From CAZXCK01 sp964639225 (GTDB lineage Bacteria > Chloroflexota > Anaerolineae > Aggregatilineales > Phototrophicaceae), in the NCBI GenBank assembly GCA_964639225.1, contig CAZXCK010000005.1, positions 10,835 through 74,834 on the forward strand: a DNA stretch of 64,000 nucleotides. Reading direction: 5' to 3'. Position 1 is the first letter of the stretch. Each line of letters opens with the position of its first letter. Shown piece after piece: positions 1 through 8,789 of the stretch. Under the pieces are notes generated by a model. It was not told where the DNA came from. It saw nothing but the letters and a program-made list of their open reading frames with translations, and made no database searches. The position numbers and the translations under genes were made by a program.

Positions 1-598
1 TCATACGGCTTTGCAGGGCCATCGAGTTGGCGGCCAGGGCGATGACCGGCATCACCAGATGCTGCCAGGTTCCGCTACCGGTGGGTGGTAACAATGGCCC
101 GGCCAAACCAAACCATTGGGGTATGAGGACGGAAAACAGGATCATCAGCATGAGGCCCAGCCAGAAGATCGGCATGGAGATTCCCAGCAGGGCAAAAACC
201 ATACTGCCGCCGTCGAACCAGGAATTGGGCCGGGTGGCGGCGAACACGCCGATGGGTATGCCGATTATTGATGAGACCAATAAGCTGACCGATGCCAGCG
301 TCAGCGTTCTGGGCAGGCGCTGCTGAATTTCTTCAGTGACTGGCAGCCTGCTGCGGATGGACTGGCCCATGTCTCCCTGTACCATGCGGAACACATAGTT
401 TGCGTATTGAACGGGAATAGGCTGATCCAGTCCAAGGTCTTCGCGTACCTGCTGGATGAGTTCCGGCGTCGCCAGCTCGCCAGCCAGAGCGATGGCCGGG
501 TCGCCGGGGACGAGGCGCAGGCTGAGAAACACAAAGAATGTAACACCTAACAGGGTGGGGATAGCCAGCAACAGGCGGCGTATGATGAACTTAGTCAT
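1..598 (-). CDS. ABC transporter permease, DppB/OppB type (partial, C-terminus outside window)
   Basis: Inner-membrane permease of a family-5 (dipeptide/oligopeptide/nickel type) importer. Translating the minus strand from the ATG at 598 gives MTKFIIRRLLLAIPTLLGV, the usual DppB opening with a first membrane helix, then VPGDPAIALAGE, then a periplasmic stretch with the family pattern LGLDQPIPVQYANYV and GDMGQSI. Further helices follow around SLLVSSIIGIPIGVFAA and GSMVFALLGISMPIFWLGL. The frame stays open to base 1, so about 199 of some 310 residues are visible and the cytoplasmic EAA loop is mostly missing. It lies 92 bp downstream of the binding-protein gene on the same strand, so the two are almost certainly one operon. 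The family assignment is secure; the substrate is not determined. Confidence 0.93.
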   Translation of the reverse strand, partial: MTKFIIRRLLLAIPTLLGVTFFVFLSLRLVPGDPAIALAGELATPELIQQVREDLGLDQPIPVQYANYVFRMVQGDMGQSIRSRLPVTEEIQQRLPRTLTLASVSLLVSSIIGIPIGVFAATRPNSWFDGGSMVFALLGISMPIFWLGLMLMILFSVLIPQWFGLAGPLLPPTGSGTWQHLVMPVIALAANSMALQSRM

Positions 599-626
599 AG
601 GAATTGCTGTCCAATGTGGATACAGT

Positions 627-656
627 ATGGAGCGGGACAATGATGCCCCGCTCCAT
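627..656 (-). promoter_or_regulatory. Intercistronic stem-loop between binding-protein and permease genes
   Basis: A perfect 10-bp inverted repeat (627-636 with 647-656, arms ATGGAGCGGG/CCCGCTCCAT, 10-nt loop) lies between the binding-protein stop and the permease start. On the minus strand it is not followed by a T run, so it is unlikely to be a simple terminator. By analogy with malE-malF type gaps it may stabilise or attenuate the mRNA so that binding protein exceeds permease. A comparable hairpin sits in the same position at 13025-13052. Confidence 0.6.
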
Positions 657-690
657 TGATTGTGGTTAAGTCTTCAGGCGTGTCTGATGC

Positions 691-2244
691 CTACTCTTCG
701 ATGTCTGCGTAAGTGGCGATCAGGCTTTCGTCTGGATGGACGACGAAACCGGACACGTTGTTACGGATCGCGGTGACCTGGATTTCGCTGTACAGGAACA
801 GCCAGGGCGCGTCTTCCCAGATGATGCTGATGGCGTCGGCGTAGGCGGCCTCGCGGGCTTCAGGATCCAGGGTTGAGCGAGCTTCGTCGAGCAGCGCGTC
901 AACTTCAGGATTCTCATAGAAGGCGCCGTTGAACCCAGGTGGGTGCTCCGAGCTGTGGAACAGTGCGAACAGGCCGTAGTCGGCGTCCATGGTCACCGTG
1001 CCCCAGCCGAGCATAGCAAACTGGATGTCATTCTCAGGTTGTTCGCGGCGGACGTGCGGTACGTACTGCGGCCATTCCAGCGTGCGCAGCTCAACGTCCA
1101 GGCCGACTTCAGCCAACTGGGCGCGGACCGCGTCGGCCACGAGGGCATCCTGCGGGTAACGCTCGGTGGGATGGTAGAGAGTGACAGTGGTACCTTCTTC
1201 GATACCGGCTTCAGCCAGCAGCTCACGAGCACGCTCAACATCGCGGGCGTACGGTTCCTGAGGAGCGTAGCCAAAGACTGCCGGTGGGATGGGCGCGTCG
1301 CTGACGCGAGCGGCGCCATCAAACAGGCTTTCGGCGATGGCCTGCTTGTCCACAGCGTAGTTGACAGCCTGGCGGACGCGCACATCGTCAAAAGGCGGTT
1401 CGGTGACGTTGAAGAAGATGTAGATGGTGCGCAGGCCGGGGGTAACGACCACTTCTACGTTGGGGTTAGCCTCGAGGCGGGCGATGTCTGCCGGGGGCAC
1501 GCGCACAGCGACGTCAACCGTACCGGCTTCGACTTCCACGATGCGAGCGCCAGCTTCCGGGATGACCTTGAAGATCACGCGGTCGATGGCGGGGGCTTCA
1601 CCCCAGTAGTTGGGGTTGCGGTCTAGGATGACCTCTTCGGCCCGGTTCCACTCGGTCAGGACATAGGGGCCGGTGCCGATGGCGTTGGTCGCCATGAATT
1701 CCGCACCCTGTTCCAGTTCTGCCGGGGCTACCATTGCCAGCGCGCCATGCGACAGATGCGCGGGCAGCGGGGCGAAGGGAATGCTGGTGGTGATCTCGAT
1801 GGTGTACTCATCGACGACTTCGACAGTCGCCGGTTCGCCACCCACAACCACCAGGAAGCGGAAGACCGCACCGTTTTCGGCGTCCAGGACGTAGTCCAGG
1901 TTGGCTTTGGCGACTTCAGCGTTGAACGGCGAGCCGTCGCTGAAGGTGACGCCCTGGCGCAGCTCGATGGTATAGCTGGTGTCACCGCTGGCGGTGATGC
2001 TCTCAGCCAGAAGCGGCTCGAGAACACCCTCTTCAGTCATTTCGAAAAGCGGCTCGTAGATATGTTCCAGTACTGAGAACGACGGCGAAGAAGTGACCGT
2101 ATGGATATCAGTATTTTCAATATCCGTGCCAGAGGCGATGGTCAGCGTCTTCATGTCCTGGGCTTCTGCGGAGGGCTGCCAGGCTACGAAGAACACGCTG
2201 GCCACCAACATGACTGCTAAGAACAATGGTATCCTGCGTTTCAC
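691..2244 (-). CDS. ABC transporter substrate-binding protein, family 5 (DppA/OppA-like)
   Basis: Extracytoplasmic solute receptor for a peptide-type importer, 517 aa, the usual length. It starts with a GTG at 2244, ten bases after AAGGAG. Residues 1-29 are a Sec signal peptide (MKRR, a hydrophobic core, then SAEA before QD) without a lipobox Cys, so the protein is secreted or retained by other means. The family-5 signature is present: IENTDIHTVTSSPSFSVLEHIYEPLFE, then VEYTI-like strands, GTGPYVLTEW, RNPNYWGEAP, and DDVRVRQAVNYAVDKQAI. A long C-terminal lobe ends WEDAPWLFLYSEIQ. The permease gene follows; no ATPase gene is visible here. Substrate (peptide, nickel, glycoside or other) cannot be assigned from sequence. 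Confidence 0.93.
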   Translation of the reverse strand: MKRRIPLFLAVMLVASVFFVAWQPSAEAQDMKTLTIASGTDIENTDIHTVTSSPSFSVLEHIYEPLFEMTEEGVLEPLLAESITASGDTSYTIELRQGVTFSDGSPFNAEVAKANLDYVLDAENGAVFRFLVVVGGEPATVEVVDEYTIEITTSIPFAPLPAHLSHGALAMVAPAELEQGAEFMATNAIGTGPYVLTEWNRAEEVILDRNPNYWGEAPAIDRVIFKVIPEAGARIVEVEAGTVDVAVRVPPADIARLEANPNVEVVVTPGLRTIYIFFNVTEPPFDDVRVRQAVNYAVDKQAIAESLFDGAARVSDAPIPPAVFGYAPQEPYARDVERARELLAEAGIEEGTTVTLYHPTERYPQDALVADAVRAQLAEVGLDVELRTLEWPQYVPHVRREQPENDIQFAMLGWGTVTMDADYGLFALFHSSEHPPGFNGAFYENPEVDALLDEARSTLDPEAREAAYADAISIIWEDAPWLFLYSEIQVTAIRNNVSGFVVHPDESLIATYADIEE

Positions 2245-2307
2245 CCTTCTCTATCTCCTTTGCTTGTGATGCTTATTAAATCCCAACAACATACAGTACA
2301 TATTTCA

Positions 2308-2327
2308 GAGATCATGAAGCTGATCTC
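2308..2327. repeat. Inverted repeat in the leader of the binding-protein gene
   Basis: GAGATCA and TGATCTC are separated by six bases. The element lies about 65 bp upstream of the binding-protein start and downstream of its predicted promoter. It could be a leader hairpin or a dyad operator. No family can be assigned. Confidence 0.4.
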
Positions 2328-2348
2328 GTTGTAGAGTGGGTAGCGGGT

Positions 2349-2377
2349 ATTTTACATAAAATAGTGAAACACTACAA
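2349..2377 (-). promoter_or_regulatory. Predicted promoter of the binding-protein gene with overlapping dyad
   Basis: On the minus strand TTGTAG (2372-2377) and TAAAAT (2349-2354) are separated by 17 bp. The -10 matches five of six consensus bases; the -35 is weak. A dyad TAGTG-AAA-CACTA (2362-2374) lies in the spacer and touches the -35, where a repressor or activator could bind. The predicted start would give a leader of about 100 nt. Confidence 0.4.
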
Positions 2378-2423
2378 CAAATTCGAAAAAACGAGCAATT
2401 TATACAGGAATCTTTGTGATCTA

Positions 2424-2453
2424 TTGCACAATCTGCTGTGTAATCCGCATAAT
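2424..2453 (+). promoter_or_regulatory. Predicted promoter of the MFS gene
   Basis: TTGCAC (2424-2429), 18 bp, then CATAAT (2448-2453). The -10 matches five of six bases. Transcription would begin near 2460, which supports the ATG at 2497 rather than an upstream in-frame start at 2416. Confidence 0.4.
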
Positions 2454-2496
2454 TGGTTCCTTGCTATTTCCGGCAACCTTTGAGACACTTCGTGGT

Positions 2497-3771
2497 ATGA
2501 CTGTTCAACCCCATACACTACAACAAAGCAAGCTGGTGCAACGTTCGCCCATCTTCTATGGATGGGTGATCTGGTTCGTGGCGACGATTGGCGTTTCGGC
2601 GACGGCGCCCGGACAGAGTTTTTCGGTATCGTTATTCATCGATCACTATATCGCCGATTTTGGGCTGGATCGCACCAGTGTTTCGGCCTTATATGGGCTG
2701 GGCACGTTTCTGGCGGCGCTGAGCCTGACCTGGGTCGGCAGGCGCATTGACCGGCACGGCAACCGGCTGATGAGTGTTTTCATCGCGCTGGCGTTTGGCC
2801 TGGCGCTGATGGCCAGTTCGCTGGTCATGGGTCCGTTCACCATCTTTATCAGTTTCATCGCCATTCGGGGGCTGGGACAGGGTTCGCTGGGGCTGGTGAG
2901 TACGACCGCAGTTGCCCAATGGTTCCGCATGCGGCGGGGGCGGGTACTGGCCCTGTCGATGATGGCGTTTGCGGTTTTCCAGCGTTTTTACCTGCCCTGG
3001 ATGCAGTCGTTTATTGAAGATCACGGCTGGCGGGCTGCATGGCTGCTGGCGGGTGGGGTGATGCTGGTTTTTGTCCTGCCGCTGATGGGGCTGCTATTTC
3101 GAGATCGGCCAGAGGACTTCGGGCTGAATCCTGATGGCGAGGATGACTCGAACACGCCAGAGGCGCAGGGCGTGCTGGAAGACAACTGGCGGTTAAGCGA
3201 GGCATTGCGCACGCCGATTCTGTGGGCGTTTATTATGGGCCGGGTGCTGGCGGGTGCCTGGGGTACGGCGCTGGTCTTTCATCAGATTTCGCTGTTTGAT
3301 ACCCTGGGGCACAGTCCGGGTGTGGCGGCGACGACTTACGGTCAGGCCGCGCTGATGACCGCCGGATTTATTCTGGTGGCGGGGTGGCTGGTTGATCGAC
3401 TGCGGCCCGGTCTGGTGGTCATGATCCAGATGCTGGGGTTGATCGCGGCCTGTGTGCTGGCGATGATTATGACCAGCCCTGCGCTGCTGTTTGTATATAC
3501 GGCAGCCTATGGCGTGTTTATGGGGCTGGGGTCTGTATTTGATGGCACGGTGTGGGTTAATCTGTTTGGACGGCAGCACCAGGGCGCAATCCGAGGCTTT
3601 GTAGCCACCACTGGTGTGATGGGCACATCAATCGGACCGATCATCTTCGGTCTGTCTTATGACTACCTGGACAGCTACACGCCGGCGTTGTGGTTGGGTG
3701 TGAGCTTGTCGATGATCGCGCTGGTGTTGGCTTTGATTGTGAAAGCTCCGGTGCGTCGCACCGCTGCATAG
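2497..3771 (+). CDS. MFS transporter, monocarboxylate/oxalate-formate antiporter-like
   Basis: Secondary transporter of the major facilitator superfamily, about 424 aa with roughly 12 membrane helices. Helix 1 starts at FYGWVIWFVATIGVSATAPGQ, a pattern common in the MCT/OFA branch. A cytoplasmic loop with GRRIDRHGNRLM follows helix 2 (the MFS loop 2-3 motif), and a hydrophilic central loop of about 30 residues (RDRPEDFGLNPDGEDD) separates the two six-helix halves. I chose the ATG at 2497 because the predicted promoter lies inside the longer frame from 2416 and because the N-terminus then matches the family. It is divergent from the peptide importer and convergent with the PAS kinase, 15 bp from its stop. 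The substrate is unknown; organic acids are a reasonable but unproven guess. Confidence 0.9.
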   Translation: MTVQPHTLQQSKLVQRSPIFYGWVIWFVATIGVSATAPGQSFSVSLFIDHYIADFGLDRTSVSALYGLGTFLAALSLTWVGRRIDRHGNRLMSVFIALAFGLALMASSLVMGPFTIFISFIAIRGLGQGSLGLVSTTAVAQWFRMRRGRVLALSMMAFAVFQRFYLPWMQSFIEDHGWRAAWLLAGGVMLVFVLPLMGLLFRDRPEDFGLNPDGEDDSNTPEAQGVLEDNWRLSEALRTPILWAFIMGRVLAGAWGTALVFHQISLFDTLGHSPGVAATTYGQAALMTAGFILVAGWLVDRLRPGLVVMIQMLGLIAACVLAMIMTSPALLFVYTAAYGVFMGLGSVFDGTVWVNLFGRQHQGAIRGFVATTGVMGTSIGPIIFGLSYDYLDSYTPALWLGVSLSMIALVLALIVKAPVRRTAA

Positions 3772-3786
3772 GCTAGCGCCCCCCAT

Positions 3787-6700
3787 CTACGAGTCGACCG
3801 GTATGCTCACGCGGAAGATGCTGCCTTCGCCGGGCTGGCTCTCGACTGTGATCTGACCATCGTGCAGTTCGATAATTTTGCGGGCGATGGACAGACCCAG
3901 GCCGAAACCGGGCGTGGAACGCACGGTAATGTCCTGACGCCAGAACGTCTCGAAGATATGCTTCATGTCTTCCTGGGCGATACCCGGCCCCGTATCCTCG
4001 ATTTCCACGACAACCTGATGATTCTGGTAATAGCTCCTGATGTTGATTCTGCCGTCCGGTGGGGTCAGACGGTCAGCGTTTTCCAGAATGTGATGCAGCG
4101 CCATCTGCAAATATTGTGCGTCGCCTTTGACAGATGGCAGGTTGGGGGCATATTCGGACGTAATGGGCGCTCCAGAGGGCCTGGTGAAGCGCATCTCGGT
4201 CGCAATCGAATCGAGCAGTATGCGAATGTTAAACGGATTGTTGGCCAGTGAGGGTGTTGTTTCGAGCATGGTCATTTGTAGCAGCATATCGACCAGCCTG
4301 GCGATTCTAAAGACCTGCCGCTCGATTTTCTGAACTTTCTGGTGACGTTTATCCTCGTTATCGGTTCTGGCCAGCAGCGAGGCGCTGGAATTGATGATGG
4401 TCAGTGGGGTGCGGAACTCGTGCGCAGCGCCCTGGATGAACCGGGTCAGTAATTCGACCCGTTCTTTTTCCAACCGGATCGCCATCTCATTCATCTGGAG
4501 CTGCTTACGTTCGGTGATGTTGCGGACGATGGTCAGTATTTCGTCCTCACCACAGACGACTATCCGCGCTTCGTAGTCCAGGTAGCGATCGTTGACTGGC
4601 AATTGAAACTCGAAAATCGACTCGCGCCCGCTATCGATGGTATTTTGGATGTGTTTGCGGTGTGTGGATGCCAGGTCACGTACAAAATCGACCGATAGGC
4701 CTGGCGGTGGGGCATCCTCTGGCTGGTTGCCCATCAGTGTATCCAGTGGGACGACCAACTGGCTGCGGTCGGAGACGAAGTAATCCAGAAATGCGCCGTC
4801 CTTACGACTGAGGAAGATTACGTCGGGAATGGCGTGCAGCAGGGCGCGCTGGCGCGCTTCACTATGTCGCAAGGCTTCCTCGGCCTCTTTGCGCTCGGTG
4901 ATGTCGATGCTTGAGATGATCACACGAGCGTATGTGTCTTCGTGCCCAGGCATGACTAACCACCGGATAAGGACGGAAACACGCCTGCCTTTCAGCGTTA
5001 AGTTGACAAATTCACCGGTAAAAGTTGTCTGGCCGGTAGCGATGGCGGTTAGCGAGCCAATCTGTGAGTCGTCGTAGGTAAGGGACCTGGCGAAATGTTC
5101 GATGAGTTCTTCCTTCGAGGTTGCGTCGTACAACTGGATGCTAGCCTTATTGACGTTGATGACTCGTATCCGACTCAATGCCTCTCTTATTACGTGCGGA
5201 TTCTCTTTCAGATGTGAATCGATATCGGTGATGCCGGAAACCACGAGTTGATTCAGATAGGCTTTTGCCTGGGAGAAATCCTGCTCCCAGGTGGCGACTG
5301 GTGACTCCTCAAACAGTCGGCGGAAGCGAGCCTCGCTTTGATGGAGCGCTTCCTCGGCCTCTTTGCGCTCGGTGATGTCCTGGTTGCTGACGTGAAAGCC
5401 GTCGAAGTTATCGCCATCGTCGATGACGGGCCGGCAAATGTGTTCAATCCAGCGGACTGAGCCGTCCTTGTGACGTATGCGCACCTCAATTTTGCGCGCG
5501 CCGCTGTTGTTGGGTCGGTCATGGTGGTGGCTTTCCCAGATAGGCTGGTCCTCGTCCAGAATGAGTTGATCGATGATTGATGGATTCTGGTGCAGTTCTT
5601 CCGGCGTGAACCCGCTGATGGCTTCGCAGGCTGGCGATACGTATTCCAGTGTATTATCCGCTTTTTGCCAGTAGGTCCAGTTGGTGTTGAGATCGGCCAC
5701 TACCCGGTAACGCTGTTCGGATTCGCGCAGTTCGTCTTCGATGCGTTTCCGGTCGGTTATGTCACGGGCGATGCCCTCAATGGCCACCACGTCGCCCTCT
5801 TCATCAAATACGGGGACGTTATACTGCTCCGACCAGATCATGGTGCCGTCTTTGCGGAACCAGCGTTGAACACGTGGCTGCTGGGTGGCGGGAATGGGCC
5901 GGTCGTCCGGGTGGACGATACGCCGTCTTATAAGTGGATCGTTATAGAGTTCTTCGGGTGTATAGCCGATCATTGATTTGACCGACGGACTGATGTACTC
6001 GTAGCGGACCTCTGGCTTTAGCTGGATACGGTAAATGACATCGCGGGCGTTTTCGGCCATCAGGCGATAGCGTTCCTCGCTGCGACGCAGCGCTTCTTCG
6101 GCGCGTTTGCGTTCGGTGATGTCGCGGCCTATGGCCTGAATCTCGATGGGGGTGCCGCTGGCGTCTCTGATGAGCTGGTCCAGCCACAGGTACCAGCGCG
6201 TGCTGCCATCGGGTTGTTCTACGAGTAATTCAAACTGGGAAATGTCCTTACCGGATTCGATCAAATCGCGGATGTACTGGCGAATCTGATCGTGGTTTAC
6301 CTGTGGGCGTCGATTGAGCAGGCTGTGCCCAATCGCTTCTTCTCTGGTGATGTCAAAGGCGCGCAGGTAGGCTTCGTTGGCGTAAGTCATAATGGTATCG
6401 GGCCGGTAGCGCGTGACCAGGTCTGTCTGGGTTTCCAGAATGTGGCGCATCTGCTTTTCGCTGCGACGCAGTTCGTCTTCCATCAGCTTGCGATCGGTGA
6501 CGTCCTGGAAGGTTCCGTATACGCGGACGACTCTGTCGTTTTCCTGTTCTGATTTGCCGATGGCGTGCGTCCACAGTTGTTTGCCCGTTGCCGTAATCAG
6601 ACGCAGCTCAAGGTCGAACGGCTGGCCGTCCTCGATGGCGCTGCGCACCGCCTCGGTCAGTTGGGGCTGGTCATCTGGGTGGAAGAAGTTGATAGCCTCA

Positions 6701-8544
6701 TCCAGAAGGGGTACGTAATCGTCGGGGACTTCGTGAATCTGGCGGGTGACATCAGTCCATATGACCTGATTGGTGTTAAGGTCGATCTCCCAGCCACCCA
6801 CACGGGCCATTTTGCCGATCTCGTTGAGCAGTTCTTCGCTGCGGCGCAGCTCGTCCTCTATCAGTTTGCGTTCGGTGATGTCCTGCATGGTGCCATGCAG
6901 GCGTATACAGGCGCCATTGCTCTGTTCGGCTCTGCCGATCACATGGACCCACAATTGCTTGCCGGTAGCTGTAATCAGACGCAGTTCGCGCTCGAAGGGT
7001 GTTCCGTGCTGTCTGGCGTGTTCGATGGCCTGTGCGATGATGGGTTGGTCGTCTGGGTGATAAAAGCTGATCGCTTCCTCCAGGCCCGGCATGTAATTAT
7101 CGGGGATTTCGCGTATGCGCCGCGTACCCTGGGTCCACATAACGTTGTTGTTGACCAGATCGATCTCCCAACCGCCGATGCGAGCGGTGTTGCTGGTCTC
7201 GTTGAGCAGTTCTTCGCTGCGGCGCAGGGCTTCTTCAGCCCGTTTGCGCTCGGAGACGTCACGGACAATGCTCTGAATATGCTGCGGCTCACCGTTGGCG
7301 TCACGTACGATTTCGATGTTGATTTCAACGGTCAGATGGCTGCCGTCTTTGCGACGGAATGTGCGTTCGTAGGGTTGGATTTTGTCTCCGGCCAACAGAC
7401 GATGCAGTACGCGCACGCCTTGCTCGTATTCACCCGCTGCGATGACGTCTCGCGTGCAAAGTGCGAGCAATTCTTCAACTGTATAACCAAGCATGTTAGC
7501 AGCGCGTTCGTTGGCTGCGATGTGTTTGCCGGAGAGGTCCAGGATGAACACGGCATCGTTCGACTGTTCGAAGAGCGCTCGGTAACGGCGTTCTGCTGCA
7601 TGCATCGCCTCAGTCGAGATGACCTGATTGGTGATGTCGCGGGCGATGCCCTGAACGATCGCATAGGGGCTGGCTCGTTCGATAACCGACGACATGGTTT
7701 CGACGTAGCGCAGTTCGCCGCTGCGGGTGCGCAGCGTAAAGCGTGCTGGCTGGCGTTGGGTGCCGGTTTCGCGTAATTCTTTCAGCATCTGCTCTGCCGA
7801 TAAGATGTCGTCGGGTGTGAGTAATTGGGCGAAATTCAGATGGGAAATATCGGCATGGGAGTAACCCAACAGGTTCAGTGCTGCGTCGTTGGCGTCGATG
7901 AAGTTACCGTTGAAGTCGTGCAGAAAGATGACGTTTCGTGAGTCCTCGAATAACGCCCGGTAGCGTTCTTCGGCGTGGGAGAGTGCCTGCTGCGACCGTA
8001 ACCGGATATCGTTATTGATGGCGAGGACGACACCGGTCATCACCAGGAAGAAGGGGCGAAGTTCGATCTGTTCGTGCCAGTCGCCGGGCACGGTGAGGAC
8101 GACGATGAGCATTAGCACGGCGTTGAAGGCGGTAAACAGCAGCACAACCCGACCCCGGAAGAACAGACCGGTCAGTAAAATGGGGGGGATCAGCATGTTG
8201 ACGGTAGTCGGTGTGCGATAAACGAGGATGGTTGCCAGTCCTAATGCCAGCGCGGAACCGATGCCCATATACACGCCAATGCGATAGGCACGGGACCGGC
8301 TGAGCGCGTACATAATGTGCATGGCCAGCAGCGCGGCGGCAATCATCAGCGGGTCGAGGCTGGTTCTGCCGCTGAAGGCAAACTGAAGCACCACACTGAT
8401 CAACGTCAGCAAAATTGCGGCGATACTGACTGATGCCAAAACGCGCGCTTCGGTCTGCTGGTGGGTGGTCAGCGATGGATGCGGACGGGTGATTTTTGAG
8501 GTCAGGTCAGTTAATCTTGATGAAAAATGGCGCAGCCAGTCCAT
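3787..8544 (-). CDS. Membrane-bound hybrid-free sensor histidine kinase with nine PAS domains
   Basis: A very large (1585 aa) sensor kinase. Residues 36-180 hold about six membrane helices. Nine PAS/PAC units follow, at roughly 190-310, 317-435, 443-560, 569-685, 694-812, 822-932, 942-1062, 1068-1220 and 1228-1345; most end in a DITERK-type PAC junction. The kinase core is complete: H-box GAAHEFRTPLTIINSS with His1375, N-box HHILENADRL (Asn1489), G1 DTGPG (1517-1521) and GFGLGLSIA. PAS3 and PAS4 are strikingly alike (SEELLNE..., GGWEIDL, HPDDQP, ELRLITATGKQLW), pointing to tandem duplication. No receiver domain or response-regulator gene is adjacent, so it is an orphan kinase. Ligands are unknown; nothing here proves haem or flavin binding. 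Confidence 0.95.
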   Translation of the reverse strand: MDWLRHFSSRLTDLTSKITRPHPSLTTHQQTEARVLASVSIAAILLTLISVVLQFAFSGRTSLDPLMIAAALLAMHIMYALSRSRAYRIGVYMGIGSALALGLATILVYRTPTTVNMLIPPILLTGLFFRGRVVLLFTAFNAVLMLIVVLTVPGDWHEQIELRPFFLVMTGVVLAINNDIRLRSQQALSHAEERYRALFEDSRNVIFLHDFNGNFIDANDAALNLLGYSHADISHLNFAQLLTPDDILSAEQMLKELRETGTQRQPARFTLRTRSGELRYVETMSSVIERASPYAIVQGIARDITNQVISTEAMHAAERRYRALFEQSNDAVFILDLSGKHIAANERAANMLGYTVEELLALCTRDVIAAGEYEQGVRVLHRLLAGDKIQPYERTFRRKDGSHLTVEINIEIVRDANGEPQHIQSIVRDVSERKRAEEALRRSEELLNETSNTARIGGWEIDLVNNNVMWTQGTRRIREIPDNYMPGLEEAISFYHPDDQPIIAQAIEHARQHGTPFERELRLITATGKQLWVHVIGRAEQSNGACIRLHGTMQDITERKLIEDELRRSEELLNEIGKMARVGGWEIDLNTNQVIWTDVTRQIHEVPDDYVPLLDEAINFFHPDDQPQLTEAVRSAIEDGQPFDLELRLITATGKQLWTHAIGKSEQENDRVVRVYGTFQDVTDRKLMEDELRRSEKQMRHILETQTDLVTRYRPDTIMTYANEAYLRAFDITREEAIGHSLLNRRPQVNHDQIRQYIRDLIESGKDISQFELLVEQPDGSTRWYLWLDQLIRDASGTPIEIQAIGRDITERKRAEEALRRSEERYRLMAENARDVIYRIQLKPEVRYEYISPSVKSMIGYTPEELYNDPLIRRRIVHPDDRPIPATQQPRVQRWFRKDGTMIWSEQYNVPVFDEEGDVVAIEGIARDITDRKRIEDELRESEQRYRVVADLNTNWTYWQKADNTLEYVSPACEAISGFTPEELHQNPSIIDQLILDEDQPIWESHHHDRPNNSGARKIEVRIRHKDGSVRWIEHICRPVIDDGDNFDGFHVSNQDITERKEAEEALHQSEARFRRLFEESPVATWEQDFSQAKAYLNQLVVSGITDIDSHLKENPHVIREALSRIRVINVNKASIQLYDATSKEELIEHFARSLTYDDSQIGSLTAIATGQTTFTGEFVNLTLKGRRVSVLIRWLVMPGHEDTYARVIISSIDITERKEAEEALRHSEARQRALLHAIPDVIFLSRKDGAFLDYFVSDRSQLVVPLDTLMGNQPEDAPPPGLSVDFVRDLASTHRKHIQNTIDSGRESIFEFQLPVNDRYLDYEARIVVCGEDEILTIVRNITERKQLQMNEMAIRLEKERVELLTRFIQGAAHEFRTPLTIINSSASLLARTDNEDKRHQKVQKIERQVFRIARLVDMLLQMTMLETTPSLANNPFNIRILLDSIATEMRFTRPSGAPITSEYAPNLPSVKGDAQYLQMALHHILENADRLTPPDGRINIRSYYQNHQVVVEIEDTGPGIAQEDMKHIFETFWRQDITVRSTPGFGLGLSIARKIIELHDGQITVESQPGEGSIFRVSIPVDS

Positions 8545-8635
8545 GCCAGCGATTCTTTCTTCAATGCGGGCGATAATGCAGTCTGTACTGTCCGGCTAAC
8601 AGTGCCGGAGGGCGTTACGCTCGACTATTGATCTG

Positions 8636-8644
8636 ATTATAGCA
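8636..8644 (-). promoter_or_regulatory. Extended -10 promoter for the PAS kinase
   Basis: Minus-strand TGCTATAAT is a perfect -10 with an upstream TG. The -35 region is poor, which is typical of extended -10 promoters. It predicts a leader of about 85 nt before the ATG at 8544. Confidence 0.5.
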
Positions 8645-8666
8645 TTGATGTAGAGGGAAAATAACA

Positions 8667-8695
8667 CAAAAGTGAGGCGGGTCGAATAACCTCAC
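8667..8695 (-). terminator. Possible terminator after the 330-aa membrane protein gene
   Basis: On the minus strand GTGAGG and CCTCAC (8690-8695 with 8672-8677) form a short stem followed by a TTTT run (8667-8671). It lies about 95 bp beyond the stop codon at 8790. The stem is short, so termination may be weak. Confidence 0.4.
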
Positions 8696-8789
8696 CTCAC
8701 CTTCATCGTTCACCTGTGTTTGTTACCGGGGAGACCCTCGCGCCGGTTTCGGATGATGACTATCTGGCGCAAACAATTCGTGGTTAGGG

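Noticed and set aside
6565..7776. A 403-codon plus-strand reading frame opposite the PAS kinase
   Set aside because: It repeats a pattern only because the underlying PAS units repeat; the opposite strand encodes the true kinase.
3787..8544. The repeated DNA in the kinase as a CRISPR or tandem repeat array
   Set aside because: Similar segments such as those before DITERK are spaced by whole PAS domains and encode protein; there are no short identical repeats with unique spacers.
8591..8609. A TCCGGC/GCCGGA dyad in the leader of the PAS kinase
   Set aside because: The arms are only six GC-rich bases and such dyads are common by chance in this composition; no regulator is linked.
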